A stretch of 64,000 bases of DNA, taken from positions 496,001 through 560,000 of the forward strand of contig NZ_SNXS01000003.1 of assembly GCF_004362525.1 (NCBI RefSeq), in the 5' to 3' direction. Every line of letters begins with the position of its first letter. Within the stretch, counting starts at the first letter, position 1. The notes under the pieces were generated by a model that was not told where the DNA came from, did no database searches, and saw only the letters and a program-made list of their open reading frames with translations. This DNA is from Roseateles toxinivorans (GTDB taxonomy: Bacteria; Pseudomonadota; Gammaproteobacteria; Burkholderiales; Burkholderiaceae_C). Both the position numbers and the translations under genes were made by a program. Of this stretch, positions 47,076 to 55,201 are shown in pieces.

Positions 47076-49541
47076 ATGAAGAGCACAAGCCAATTTGGTC
47101 GTCTGATGCTGTTGCTGGTCCTGCTGGTGATGGCCGCGGCCTGCCGCGCCCAGCTGCCGCCGGGCACCAATGTGTTCTTCCTCGACCTCGATCAAGACTC
47201 CTACGGCGACCCCAATCAGCCCTATCTGTTCTACGGCAAGGTGCCGCCCAGCCGCATGTTCGTGCCCTGGGGCAACGACCCGGACGACCTCAACCCCATG
47301 GTCTTCCCGCTGCCCCGGCCCAAGGGCGCGCGGCTGATCGCCCAGGAGCTCGATCTGCTGAGCGCCGCCGGCCTGCCGGAGCGGCTGCTGGCCGCGCGCG
47401 AGCTGGGCGCGCAGAGCCTGTTCGTCGCGCTGCGCTGGAGCGAGCTGGAGCCAGGCGGCAACGGCTACTCCGCGCCGCTGCTGCAGGCGCTGGGCGCGCT
47501 CTCCCAGGCCCTGCCCGGCACCGGCATCAAGCTGGTGCTGAGCCTGGACCTGGTCGATGGCCTTGCGCTGACCCTGCCCGCCGATCTGAAGGCGGCCGTC
47601 GAGGCCGATGTCGCGGCGCTGGGCTCGCCCGCCACCGTGGCCCGCGCCGCGGCGGCGCTGGCCCGTATCAAGACGGCCCTGGGACCGCAGACTGTGCTGG
47701 CCTTGCGCCTGGGCAACGAGGTCGACCGCTATCTGCCGGGGCAGGGTGCGCCGGCCTTTGGTGCCGCCTACGTCCAGCTGCTGCGCCAGCTGCGCCCGCA
47801 GGCGCGCGCGGTCTGGGGGCCGTCGCTGGCGTTGGGCGTGTCGGGCTCGCTGCTGGGCAGCCTGCAGGAGCCCGGGCGCTCGCTGATGCAGACCCTGCAA
47901 CAGGAGGGCGACTGGGTGATGGCCCGCTTCGCCCCGGCCGAGGCCGGGGTGCTTGATCCGCGCGGCATCCGCATGATGGTCGAGTACCTGGTCGCCGCGG
48001 CCGGCGGCAAGCCGCTGGCCCTGCTGCCCATGGCCTATGCATCGGACGAGACGCTGGGCAGTTCCGAGGTGCTGCAAAGCCAGTTCCTGCGAGCCTTCTT
48101 CGATACCTGGGATGCCTATGCGGACCAGATCCCGCTGGTCGCCGTGTCGGCCCTTGATGACGCGACCGACGCCGGTCTGTCGCCGGCACAGCGCAGCTAC
48201 GGCTTTCGCAATGCCGACCGTAGTGTCAGGGCCAGCTATGGCGCGCTGCGCCATCTGAGCTTCGACCGCGGCTGGTGGGCACTGCCCATGCCGGCCAGCC
48301 GCAAATTCCATATGGGCTTCACGACCACGCCTTACGACACGCCTGCCGATGCCGCCGGCCAGGCCGAGGTGGCCCGCTATATCGATGACAAGCTGGCCCG
48401 GCACGGCGATCTGGTGGCCCTGCACATGGACGGCGGCGTGCCCTGGATGGAGGCGCTGCTGGACCCGTTCCAGACCTACGACCCGCCCTACCCGGGCTCG
48501 GTGCTGGGCACCTGGCGCAACTACCGGGCGCGGCTGCAGCCTGGCAAGAAGCTGCTGGTGTCGATCAACCCGCTGGGCATACCCCGCGAGCTGCTGGCGC
48601 CGCTGTGGGGCTATGGCGAGGGCTTCAGCTACACCAGCGACTTCCAGCGTGTGCCCAACGGCATCTGGCATGACGGTGAGCGCCGCCTGCCGCCGCCGCC
48701 GTTCGACAAGCTCAGCTTTGATGCCACCGAGGTCAAATGGGCCTACCTGAAGTACGCGATACGCGCGCTGGACTACTTCAAGCCCGACTATCTGTGCTTT
48801 GCCATCGAGGTCAGCGCCACCGATGTGGCCAGCGCCGAGGCCTTCCAGCGCTATCTGGAGCTGCACCGCTTTGTGTTCGAGCAGCTGAAGAAGCTGCCGG
48901 CGGCGCAGAACACCAAGCTCTTCGTCTCCTTCTCGGCCACCTCCTTCATGACCGACGAGTTCGGCCATCTGATCGGCCCGCCTTACGACGAGGGCGGCTC
49001 GCCGTACAAATACGACGAGATGGCCCCCGGCATTCGCCAGCGGCTCAAGGAGGGGGTGCAAAGCCTGCTGCCCTATCTGGACCTGGTGGGCCTGTCCTAC
49101 TACCCGCACTACGGCAAGTACAACGCCTACACGCTGAATCCGGCGGCGCTGACCTCGATGCACCGCTTTCTGCTCGAGGCCGGCGTGCCCGACAGCATGC
49201 CGCTGGCCGTCACCGAGAGCGGCTATCCGGCCGATCCCTATCTGATCGACGGCACGCTTTTCGCGGCCTCGGCTGACAAACAGCAAAGACACCTCGAATT
49301 GATGTTCTATGAGTTGAGCAAGCTGCCCAATCCGGTGGAGTTCGTGGTGAACTATGCAGTGCGGGATATCGATCTGCATTGGCAGCGCCTGGTCGAGGAG
49401 GCCGAGAATCCGCGCTTCGTCGAGTTCTACAAATACTTCCGTGACCTGGGTCTCTACGATGGCGCCGGCGTGGCCCGGCCCTCGCTGGACACCTGGACCC
49501 GGTATTTCCAATTGCCGCTTGTGCCCAGTCCTGTGCCCTGA
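47076..49541 (+). CDS. Exported protein with two TIM-barrel glycosidase-like domains
   Basis: An 821-aa protein. The N terminus (LMLLLVLLVMAAACRAQ) is a signal peptide or lipoprotein signal (possible lipobox ending at C). Domain 1 (about 50-390) has FVALRWSELEPGGNGY, KLVLSLDLVDG and LALRLGNEVDRYLPG with a GNE-type glutamate. Domain 2 (about 410-810) has ALHMDGGVPWMEA, LCFAIEVSATDV, VGLSYYPHYGKYN and LAVTESGYPADPY with a second candidate glutamate. The second domain shares local motifs with the protein encoded at 31510-33117. Both halves look like clan GH-A barrels, but no family is recognised. The stop is immediately followed by the deoC ATG. Confidence 0.75.
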   Translation: MKSTSQFGRLMLLLVLLVMAAACRAQLPPGTNVFFLDLDQDSYGDPNQPYLFYGKVPPSRMFVPWGNDPDDLNPMVFPLPRPKGARLIAQELDLLSAAGLPERLLAARELGAQSLFVALRWSELEPGGNGYSAPLLQALGALSQALPGTGIKLVLSLDLVDGLALTLPADLKAAVEADVAALGSPATVARAAAALARIKTALGPQTVLALRLGNEVDRYLPGQGAPAFGAAYVQLLRQLRPQARAVWGPSLALGVSGSLLGSLQEPGRSLMQTLQQEGDWVMARFAPAEAGVLDPRGIRMMVEYLVAAAGGKPLALLPMAYASDETLGSSEVLQSQFLRAFFDTWDAYADQIPLVAVSALDDATDAGLSPAQRSYGFRNADRSVRASYGALRHLSFDRGWWALPMPASRKFHMGFTTTPYDTPADAAGQAEVARYIDDKLARHGDLVALHMDGGVPWMEALLDPFQTYDPPYPGSVLGTWRNYRARLQPGKKLLVSINPLGIPRELLAPLWGYGEGFSYTSDFQRVPNGIWHDGERRLPPPPFDKLSFDATEVKWAYLKYAIRALDYFKPDYLCFAIEVSATDVASAEAFQRYLELHRFVFEQLKKLPAAQNTKLFVSFSATSFMTDEFGHLIGPPYDEGGSPYKYDEMAPGIRQRLKEGVQSLLPYLDLVGLSYYPHYGKYNAYTLNPAALTSMHRFLLEAGVPDSMPLAVTESGYPADPYLIDGTLFAASADKQQRHLELMFYELSKLPNPVEFVVNYAVRDIDLHWQRLVEEAENPRFVEFYKYFRDLGLYDGAGVARPSLDTWTRYFQLPLVPSPVP

Positions 49542-50312
49542 ATGACTGCAGACCTGACCCCAGCCGAGGCCGCCCGCCTGGCCCTGCAATGCCTGGACCT
49601 GACCAGCCTCAATGACGGAGACACCGATGCTGACGTCGATGCCCTGTGCCGACGCGCGCAGAGCCCCTTCGGCCCGGTCGCCGCCGTCTGCGTCTGGCCG
49701 CGTTTTGTCGGCCGGGCTCGGGGCCTGCTGCCGGCCGGCATCCGTGTCGCGGCGGTCGCCAACTTTCCCGCCGGTGAGCTTGACCTGCCGCCGGCCCTGG
49801 CCGAGGTGCGGACCATTGCCGAAGCGGGTGGCGACGAGGTCGATGTGGTGCTGCCCTACCGGGCACTGAAGCAGGGGCAGGTGGCGGCCTGCGCTGACTT
49901 CCTGGCCGCCGTGCGCCAGGCCAGCCGGCCGCTGACGCTCAAGGTCATCATCGAAAGCGGCGAGCTGGCCACCCCGGCCTTGATCGCCCAGGCGACGCGG
50001 CTGGCGCTCGCCGCGGGTGCCGATTTCGTCAAGACAAGCACGGGCAAGACCCGCGTCTCGGCCACGCCGGAGGCGGCCGCCGTGATGCTGACGGAGATCG
50101 TTGCCGGTGGTTTCGACAAGGTCGGCTTCAAGGCCTCCGGCGGCTTGCGCACGGTGGCCGATGCGACGGTCTACCTGCTTCTGGCGGCGCAGCACCTCGG
50201 AACCTCGGCCCTGAACCCGCAACGGCTGCGCTTCGGCGCCAGTGGCCTGCTCACGGCTGTCGAGGCGCAGTTGTCGGGGCGCGCGTCAACGGGCGCGGCC
50301 AGCGGCTACTGA
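49542..50312 (+). CDS. deoC: Deoxyribose-phosphate aldolase
   Basis: DeoC cleaves 2-deoxyribose 5-phosphate to glyceraldehyde 3-phosphate and acetaldehyde. The 256-aa class I aldolase has the Schiff-base lysine in ADFVKTSTGK, the proton-relay lysine in VGFKASGGLRT, and DEVDVVLPYRALKQG upstream. The ATG follows the stop of the glycosidase-like gene with no gap, so it now depends on that transcript, an odd link between nucleoside catabolism and polysaccharide genes. deoA follows at once. Confidence 0.95.
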   Translation: MTADLTPAEAARLALQCLDLTSLNDGDTDADVDALCRRAQSPFGPVAAVCVWPRFVGRARGLLPAGIRVAAVANFPAGELDLPPALAEVRTIAEAGGDEVDVVLPYRALKQGQVAACADFLAAVRQASRPLTLKVIIESGELATPALIAQATRLALAAGADFVKTSTGKTRVSATPEAAAVMLTEIVAGGFDKVGFKASGGLRTVADATVYLLLAAQHLGTSALNPQRLRFGASGLLTAVEAQLSGRASTGAASGY

Positions 50313-50313
50313 C

Positions 50314-51630
50314 GTGCTGGCCCAGGAGATCATCCGCCTCAAGCGCGACGGCCGGCGCCTGAGCTCAGCCCAGATCGAATGCTTTGTGCGGGGCCTGGGT
50401 GACGACAGCTGGAGCGAGGCGCAGATCGCTGCCTTCGCGATGGCCGTCTGCCTGCGCGGCATGCAGCGCGATGAATGTGTGGCACTGACCACGGCGATGT
50501 TGCAGTCCGGGCGTGTCATTGCCTGGCCGGATCTGCCGGGCCCGGTGCTGGACAAGCATTCGACCGGCGGCGTCGGCGACAAGGTCAGCCTGCTGTTGCC
50601 GGCCATGGTGGCGGCCTGCGGCGGCTTCGTGCCTATGGTGTCCGGCCGTGGCCTGGGTCATACCGGCGGCACCTGCGACAAGCTGTCGGCCATTCCCGGC
50701 TACGAGCTTGCGCCCGGCACCGGGCGCTTCGAGCGAGTGGTGCGCGAGGTCGGTTGCGCGGTGACGGCAACCGGTGCAGACCTGGCCCCTGCCGACTCGC
50801 GGCTCTATGCGATCCGGGACCAGACATCGACCATCGAGAGCCTGCCCCTGATCACCGCCAGCATCCTGTCCAAGAAGCTCGCCTCCGGTCTGCAGGGCCT
50901 GGTGATGGACGTGAAGTTCGGCAACGGCGCCTTCTGCGAGACCTTGCCTGCCGCGCAGGAGCTGGCTCAGAGCCTGGTCGAGGTGGCCGGTGGCGCCGGC
51001 CTGCCGACGCGGGCGCTGATCAGCGACATGAACCAGGTGCTGGGCCGGACGGTGGGCAATGGCCTGGAGGTCATCGAGGCGCTGGACTATCTCACGGGTC
51101 GGGCGCGCGAGCCACGGCTGCATGAACTGACCCTTGCACTGGGCGCAGAGATGCTCATGCTGGGTGGACTTGCCGGTGAGCGCGATGCGGCGCGCCTGAA
51201 GCTGCAGGCCGCGCTGGACAGTGGCGCCGCAGCCGAGCGGTTTGCCCGCATGGTCGCGGCGCTGGGCGGGCCCGTCGATCTGCTCGAGCAACCCCGGTGC
51301 GGGCTCGCCGCCGCGCCGGTAGCCCTGGAAGTGCTTGCATCCCGCGCTGGCCGGTTGACCGCGATGCAGACGCGCGAGATCGGTCTGTTGGTGCTGGAGC
51401 TCGGCGGCGGACGGCGACGGGCCGACGACCCCATCGACACACGCGTCGGCCTCAGCGAGCTGCGCGCGCTGGGGGAGACGCTGCGGGCCGGCGAGCCACT
51501 GGCCAGGGTCCACGCGGCCGACCTTGCCGCAGCCCAGGTCGCCGGGGCCCGGTTGCAGGCCGCCTGCACGTTGAGCGAACCCGGCGCGGCCTGGCAGGGC
51601 GCGCCGGTGGTGAACGAGCGCTGCGGCTAG
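50314..51630 (+). CDS. deoA: Thymidine phosphorylase
   Basis: DeoA splits thymidine or deoxyuridine to base and deoxyribose 1-phosphate. With a GTG start at 50314, one base after the deoC stop, it has 438 aa, close to the 440 of E. coli. The phosphate and nucleoside-binding motif LDKHSTGGVGDKVSLLLPAM is near residue 80, with SGRGLGHTGGTCDKLSAIPG and LSKKLASGLQGLVMDVKFG later. No deoB or deoD is in the window, so only the pyrimidine branch plus the aldolase are clustered here. The end overlaps the convergent PEP-CTERM gene by 4 bp. Confidence 0.95.
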   Translation: MLAQEIIRLKRDGRRLSSAQIECFVRGLGDDSWSEAQIAAFAMAVCLRGMQRDECVALTTAMLQSGRVIAWPDLPGPVLDKHSTGGVGDKVSLLLPAMVAACGGFVPMVSGRGLGHTGGTCDKLSAIPGYELAPGTGRFERVVREVGCAVTATGADLAPADSRLYAIRDQTSTIESLPLITASILSKKLASGLQGLVMDVKFGNGAFCETLPAAQELAQSLVEVAGGAGLPTRALISDMNQVLGRTVGNGLEVIEALDYLTGRAREPRLHELTLALGAEMLMLGGLAGERDAARLKLQAALDSGAAAERFARMVAALGGPVDLLEQPRCGLAAAPVALEVLASRAGRLTAMQTREIGLLVLELGGGRRRADDPIDTRVGLSELRALGETLRAGEPLARVHAADLAAAQVAGARLQAACTLSEPGAAWQGAPVVNERCG

Positions 51631-52334
51631 GCTCCTAAGGACGAAGCTTGCTCGCGTCGCTTCGCCACTGCACCGAGCAGGCCCAGCCCTGCCAACAGCA
51701 TGGCCCAGGTCTCGGGCTCCGGTACAGCCTGCGTGATCACCGACACATTCCCGAACAACGAGGCGCCCATGCCCTCGTAGTTGGGGCCGCGGAACACCAG
51801 GCCGGTGATGGTGTCGCCGGACGAGTCCACCTGCCGTGTCACGTTCAGTCCGGGGCCGCTGACATTGATGTCGATCTTGCTGGACGCCCGGTTCCAGGTC
51901 ATGGTGGTCTGGTAGGTGGCGCCGGGCACATAGTCGGCCACCTCGGTGCCGCGGCCAAGGTCGCCAATCAAGATCATCGTGTAGGCGTTGTTGAAATTTG
52001 CCGTGTAGGGCTTGCCCATGTCCCAGATCACATTGCCCTCGGCTCCGCATGCGGTGCAGCTACGGCGCACAAAGAGCCAGCCCGGCGACACAAAGCCCGG
52101 CTCGTAAGGCCCCGGAGCATAGCTGGAGGTGGTGAAGCTGCTGCTGACCGTCAAGCCTTGGTCGGGAGCGACGCTGAACTCATAGATCAACTCGTTGCTC
52201 GCGTTGTTGGTGCCGGCGACGAACTGCATGTCGCCCCACTCGCTCTGCGGCACGATGGTCGTCGCCGCTTGGGCGGTAGGCAGGGTACTGGCCAGAAGGG
52301 CCAGGGCAACAGCGAGGCTGGAGGAACGCATCAT
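51627..52334 (-). CDS. PEP-CTERM exported protein of unknown function
   Basis: A 235-aa protein with a signal peptide (ALALLASTLPTAQA), a beta-rich body without recognised domain and a C-terminal VPEPETWAMLLAGLGLLG followed by KRRE, the exosortase sorting signal. CTACG-type cysteine pair CTACGAEG sits in the middle. It is convergent with deoA. The 187-bp upstream gap to the next gene contains a hairpin terminator for that gene and presumably its own promoter. Confidence 0.85.
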   Translation of the reverse strand: MMRSSSLAVALALLASTLPTAQAATTIVPQSEWGDMQFVAGTNNASNELIYEFSVAPDQGLTVSSSFTTSSYAPGPYEPGFVSPGWLFVRRSCTACGAEGNVIWDMGKPYTANFNNAYTMILIGDLGRGTEVADYVPGATYQTTMTWNRASSKIDINVSGPGLNVTRQVDSSGDTITGLVFRGPNYEGMGASLFGNVSVITQAVPEPETWAMLLAGLGLLGAVAKRREQASSLGA

Positions 52335-52473
52335 GGAGAGTCTCCGCGAGTTGAGGATCGGCTTGGACGGTCCGGCGGTTTGTGTCCGTCAGGCTGTCCC
52401 TTTGCTTCCAGACTAAGTCTGTGCCCTGAGCCGGTCAACGCGGCATCGTCCGCATCTTGACGTGGATCAGTGA

Positions 52474-52495
52474 GCCCCCCTCATGCGCGGGGGGC
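52474..52495 (-). terminator. Hairpin after the potassium channel gene
   Basis: GCCCCCC and GGGGGGC form a perfect 7-bp stem with an 8-base loop, 27 bp beyond the channel gene stop. No strong T tract follows on the minus strand. The loop and stem resemble the hairpin after add at 24581. Confidence 0.4.
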
Positions 52496-52521
52496 AGCGG
52501 CGCGATCACAACAGTCCCTGT

Positions 52522-53433
52522 TCAGCCTCCGACGTCGCGCTGATAGGGCGGCAGCCTGGCGCCGCAGTCGCGGCAGAAGCGGGCCTCGGGCAGGTGGCCC
52601 TCGCTGAGGCACTCATGGCAGCTGCGCGTGGTGGCGGGCCGTCCCTGCCGGTGCGCCGTCATTTCGGCGGTGACGATGCCGGTGGGCACGGCCAGCACAC
52701 CCCAGCCCAGCAGCATCATCACCGAGGCGATGGCTCGGCCGAGGTCGGTCTTCGGCGCGATGTCGCCGAAACCCACCGTGGTCATGGTCGAGATCGCCCA
52801 GTAGATGCTGGTCGGTATGCTGGTGTAGCCATTGCCCGGCCCCTCAATCACATACATCAGCGTGCCCATGATGACCACCAGCATCAGCACCACCGACAGA
52901 AAGACCTGGATCTTGCGCGCGCTGGCGCGCAGCGCCTGGGTCAGCACACCGATCTCGGTCACATAGGCGCTGAGCTTGAAGACGCGGAACACGCGCAGCA
53001 GCCGCAGCACGCGCACGTCCACCAGCGCATAGAGCTCGGGTGCGAACAGAGCCAGATAGGTGGGCAGTACGGCCAGCAGATCGACCACGCCGTAAAAGCT
53101 GCGCGCATAGCGCCAGGGGTTGCGCACACAGGCCAGGCGCAGCAGGTACTCGATCGTGAAGATGGCGGTGAAAAGGTACTCGACCCAGACCAGGCCCGGG
53201 CCGAAACGGGCCTTGACCGCGGCCACGCTCTCCAGCATCACCAATGCGATGCTCAGCAGCACCAGGACGATCAGGGCCACATCGAAGTTGCGACCCGCGC
53301 GGGTGTCGGCCTCGAAGATGATGGTGTACAGGCGCAGTCGCCAGCCGGCCAGCGGGCGGCCCAGGCGTTCGGCCTGGTGGGCGGCGAGCTGGCTCGCTTC
53401 GCGGTGGGCGGCGGGGGAGGGCGGCTTGGCCAT
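52522..53433 (-). CDS. Voltage-gated-type potassium channel with C-terminal zinc ribbon
   Basis: A 303-aa ion channel of the 6-TM Kv superfamily. The S4-like segment VDVRVLRLLRVFRVFKLSAYV carries regularly spaced arginines (about 140-160). The pore has the selectivity filter TTVGFGD after SIYWAISTM. The cytoplasmic tail ends with CHEC and CRDCGARLP, a zinc-ribbon pair unusual in characterised Kv channels but, I believe, common in this bacterial subfamily. Probably a tetramer conducting potassium. No regulatory ligand domain is visible. Confidence 0.93.
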   Translation of the reverse strand: MAKPPSPAAHREASQLAAHQAERLGRPLAGWRLRLYTIIFEADTRAGRNFDVALIVLVLLSIALVMLESVAAVKARFGPGLVWVEYLFTAIFTIEYLLRLACVRNPWRYARSFYGVVDLLAVLPTYLALFAPELYALVDVRVLRLLRVFRVFKLSAYVTEIGVLTQALRASARKIQVFLSVVLMLVVIMGTLMYVIEGPGNGYTSIPTSIYWAISTMTTVGFGDIAPKTDLGRAIASVMMLLGWGVLAVPTGIVTAEMTAHRQGRPATTRSCHECLSEGHLPEARFCRDCGARLPPYQRDVGG

Positions 53434-53571
53434 GGTGTCGGGCGCAGTGGGGGAGTGGCCCCGAATGTAGCCTCAAGCGGGCCTGCGGATGATCCCGATT
53501 GCCGGCGCGGGCCCGGCATGGCGATACTGTGTCGGGCTGCGCGATGGCAGCCGGCCTTGGAGGACTGTTGC

Positions 53572-55161
53572 ATGAGCTTGTTCGGCACCCGCAAACATTC
53601 GTGGCCCATACGCCTGCTGGGCGCGGCCTTGCTGTCGCTTGGCCTGGCCGGAGCCGGCCAGGCCAAGACCCTGCGCCTGGCCAGCGGCTTCGACCCGCAG
53701 AGCATGGACCCCCATGCGCTGGCCCTGCTCTATCAGTCACGGGTGCTGACCCAGGTCTATGAGAATCTGGTCGGCCGCGACCAGCAGTACCAGCTGGAGC
53801 CTGGGCTGGCCCTGTCGTGGGCGCCTGTGGACAGCAAGACCTGGCGCTTCAAGCTGCGGCCCAATGTCAAGTTCCACGACGGCTCGTCCTTCAGCGCCGA
53901 TGACGCGGTGTTCTCGATCGAACGGGCCCTGGCGCCGAACTCGCAGCGTGCGCCGCAGATGCTGGGCATCAAGGGCGCGCGCAAGGTCGATGCGCTGACC
54001 ATCGATGTGCTGCTGGAGGCCCCCGACGCCATGCTGCCGCACAAGTTCTGGCTGGTGGCGATGATGAGCAAGGCTTGGTGCGAGAAGCACAACGTCACCC
54101 GTCCGCAGGACTACAACGGCAAGCAGGAAACCTATGCCGTGCGCAATGCCAATGGCACCGGCCCCTATCAGCTGAAGAGCTACGAATCCGATGTGCGCCT
54201 GGTGCTGACGGCCCATCCGCAGTGGTGGGGGCAGCGCGGCGATGTCGATGAAGCCATCTACACGGTGATCGGATCCGATGCCACCAGGCTGGCGGCGCTC
54301 AACTCCGGCCAGGTCGATTTCGTCATCGATCCGCCGTTCCAGGACGTGCAGCGGCTGCAGCAGGACCGGCAGCTGAAGATGGCCACCACCACCGACATCG
54401 GCACCCAGTATCTGGCCTTCGACCAGCACCGTGACGAGCTGCAGGTCAGCGACATCAAGGGCCGCAACCCCTTCAAGGACATTCGCGTGCGCCGTGCCGT
54501 CTACCAGGCGATCGACATCGACCTGATCATCAGGCAGGTGCTGCGTGGTCAGGCCACGGCCACCGGCTCCTTCATCTCGAAACTGCTTGATGGCCATGTA
54601 CCGGAGCTGGAGAAGCGCCTGCCCTATGACCCGGCGGCGGCGCGCGCGCTGCTCACCGAGGCCGGCTACCCGAACGGTTTCAGCACCAATCTGGATTGCG
54701 TCAATGCCACCTACCGCGCAGCGGTCTGTCAGTCGGTGGCCAGCATGCTGGCGCGGGTGGGCATCAAGATCAATTTCGTCGCCTCGCCCAGCTCCACCTT
54801 CTTCCCCAAGCTGACCCAGGCCACCGGCAACTTCGTCGAGTTCGGCTGGTCACCGGGCAGCGACCCCTGGAATGTCTTCAATGTGCTGTTGCGCAGCAAG
54901 GACGGCGGCGGCAGCAATGGCGCCTTCAATGCCGGGCGCTACAGCAATGCCAGGCTGGACGCGGTCGTCGACGCCATGCGCATCGAGCCTGACCTGACGC
55001 GCCGCCGCCAGATGGTCGGCGAGGCGCTGGCCATCGTCCATGCCGAGCTGCCGGTGATTCCGTTGTACCGCCGCTCGCTGAACTGGGTGATGCGCTCCAA
55101 TATCAGCGTGGTGCAGTGGCCCAATGACATTCTCGAGCTGAGGTGGGTCAAGATCTCCTGA
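53572..55161 (+). CDS. Family 5 (oligopeptide/dipeptide-type) ABC substrate-binding protein
   Basis: A 529-aa periplasmic protein of the SBP_bac_5 family. A signal peptide ends GAGQAKTL; the mature start LRLASGFDPQSMDPHALAL and GLALSWAPVDSKTWRFKLRPNVKFHDGSSF are classical. The C-terminal half includes YRAAVCQSVASMLARVGI and LPVIPLYRR. GGAGGA precedes the ATG at 53572. No permease or ATPase genes lie nearby, so it is an orphan receptor; the cargo may be a peptide, opine, nickel or sugar. Confidence 0.92.
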   Translation: MSLFGTRKHSWPIRLLGAALLSLGLAGAGQAKTLRLASGFDPQSMDPHALALLYQSRVLTQVYENLVGRDQQYQLEPGLALSWAPVDSKTWRFKLRPNVKFHDGSSFSADDAVFSIERALAPNSQRAPQMLGIKGARKVDALTIDVLLEAPDAMLPHKFWLVAMMSKAWCEKHNVTRPQDYNGKQETYAVRNANGTGPYQLKSYESDVRLVLTAHPQWWGQRGDVDEAIYTVIGSDATRLAALNSGQVDFVIDPPFQDVQRLQQDRQLKMATTTDIGTQYLAFDQHRDELQVSDIKGRNPFKDIRVRRAVYQAIDIDLIIRQVLRGQATATGSFISKLLDGHVPELEKRLPYDPAAARALLTEAGYPNGFSTNLDCVNATYRAAVCQSVASMLARVGIKINFVASPSSTFFPKLTQATGNFVEFGWSPGSDPWNVFNVLLRSKDGGGSNGAFNAGRYSNARLDAVVDAMRIEPDLTRRRQMVGEALAIVHAELPVIPLYRRSLNWVMRSNISVVQWPNDILELRWVKIS

Positions 55162-55201
55162 ATCTGCTGCTACGCTGCTGCGGTGGTCTCAGCCGACTTC
55201 C

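Noticed and set aside
24573-49541. Exosortase/XrtA-type locus linked to the PEP-CTERM proteins
   Set aside because: No exosortase-like membrane protein was found in the cluster; the polytopic proteins fit flippase and polymerase instead.
46842-50222. 1126-aa minus-strand open frame spanning an epimerase, a glycosidase-like gene and deoC
   Set aside because: It crosses three well-supported forward genes and reads as a third-position shadow of high-GC coding DNA.
52483-53571. N-terminal extension of the peptide-binding protein to 52483
   Set aside because: It is antisense to the potassium channel; the ATG at 53572 has a good ribosome binding site and signal peptide.
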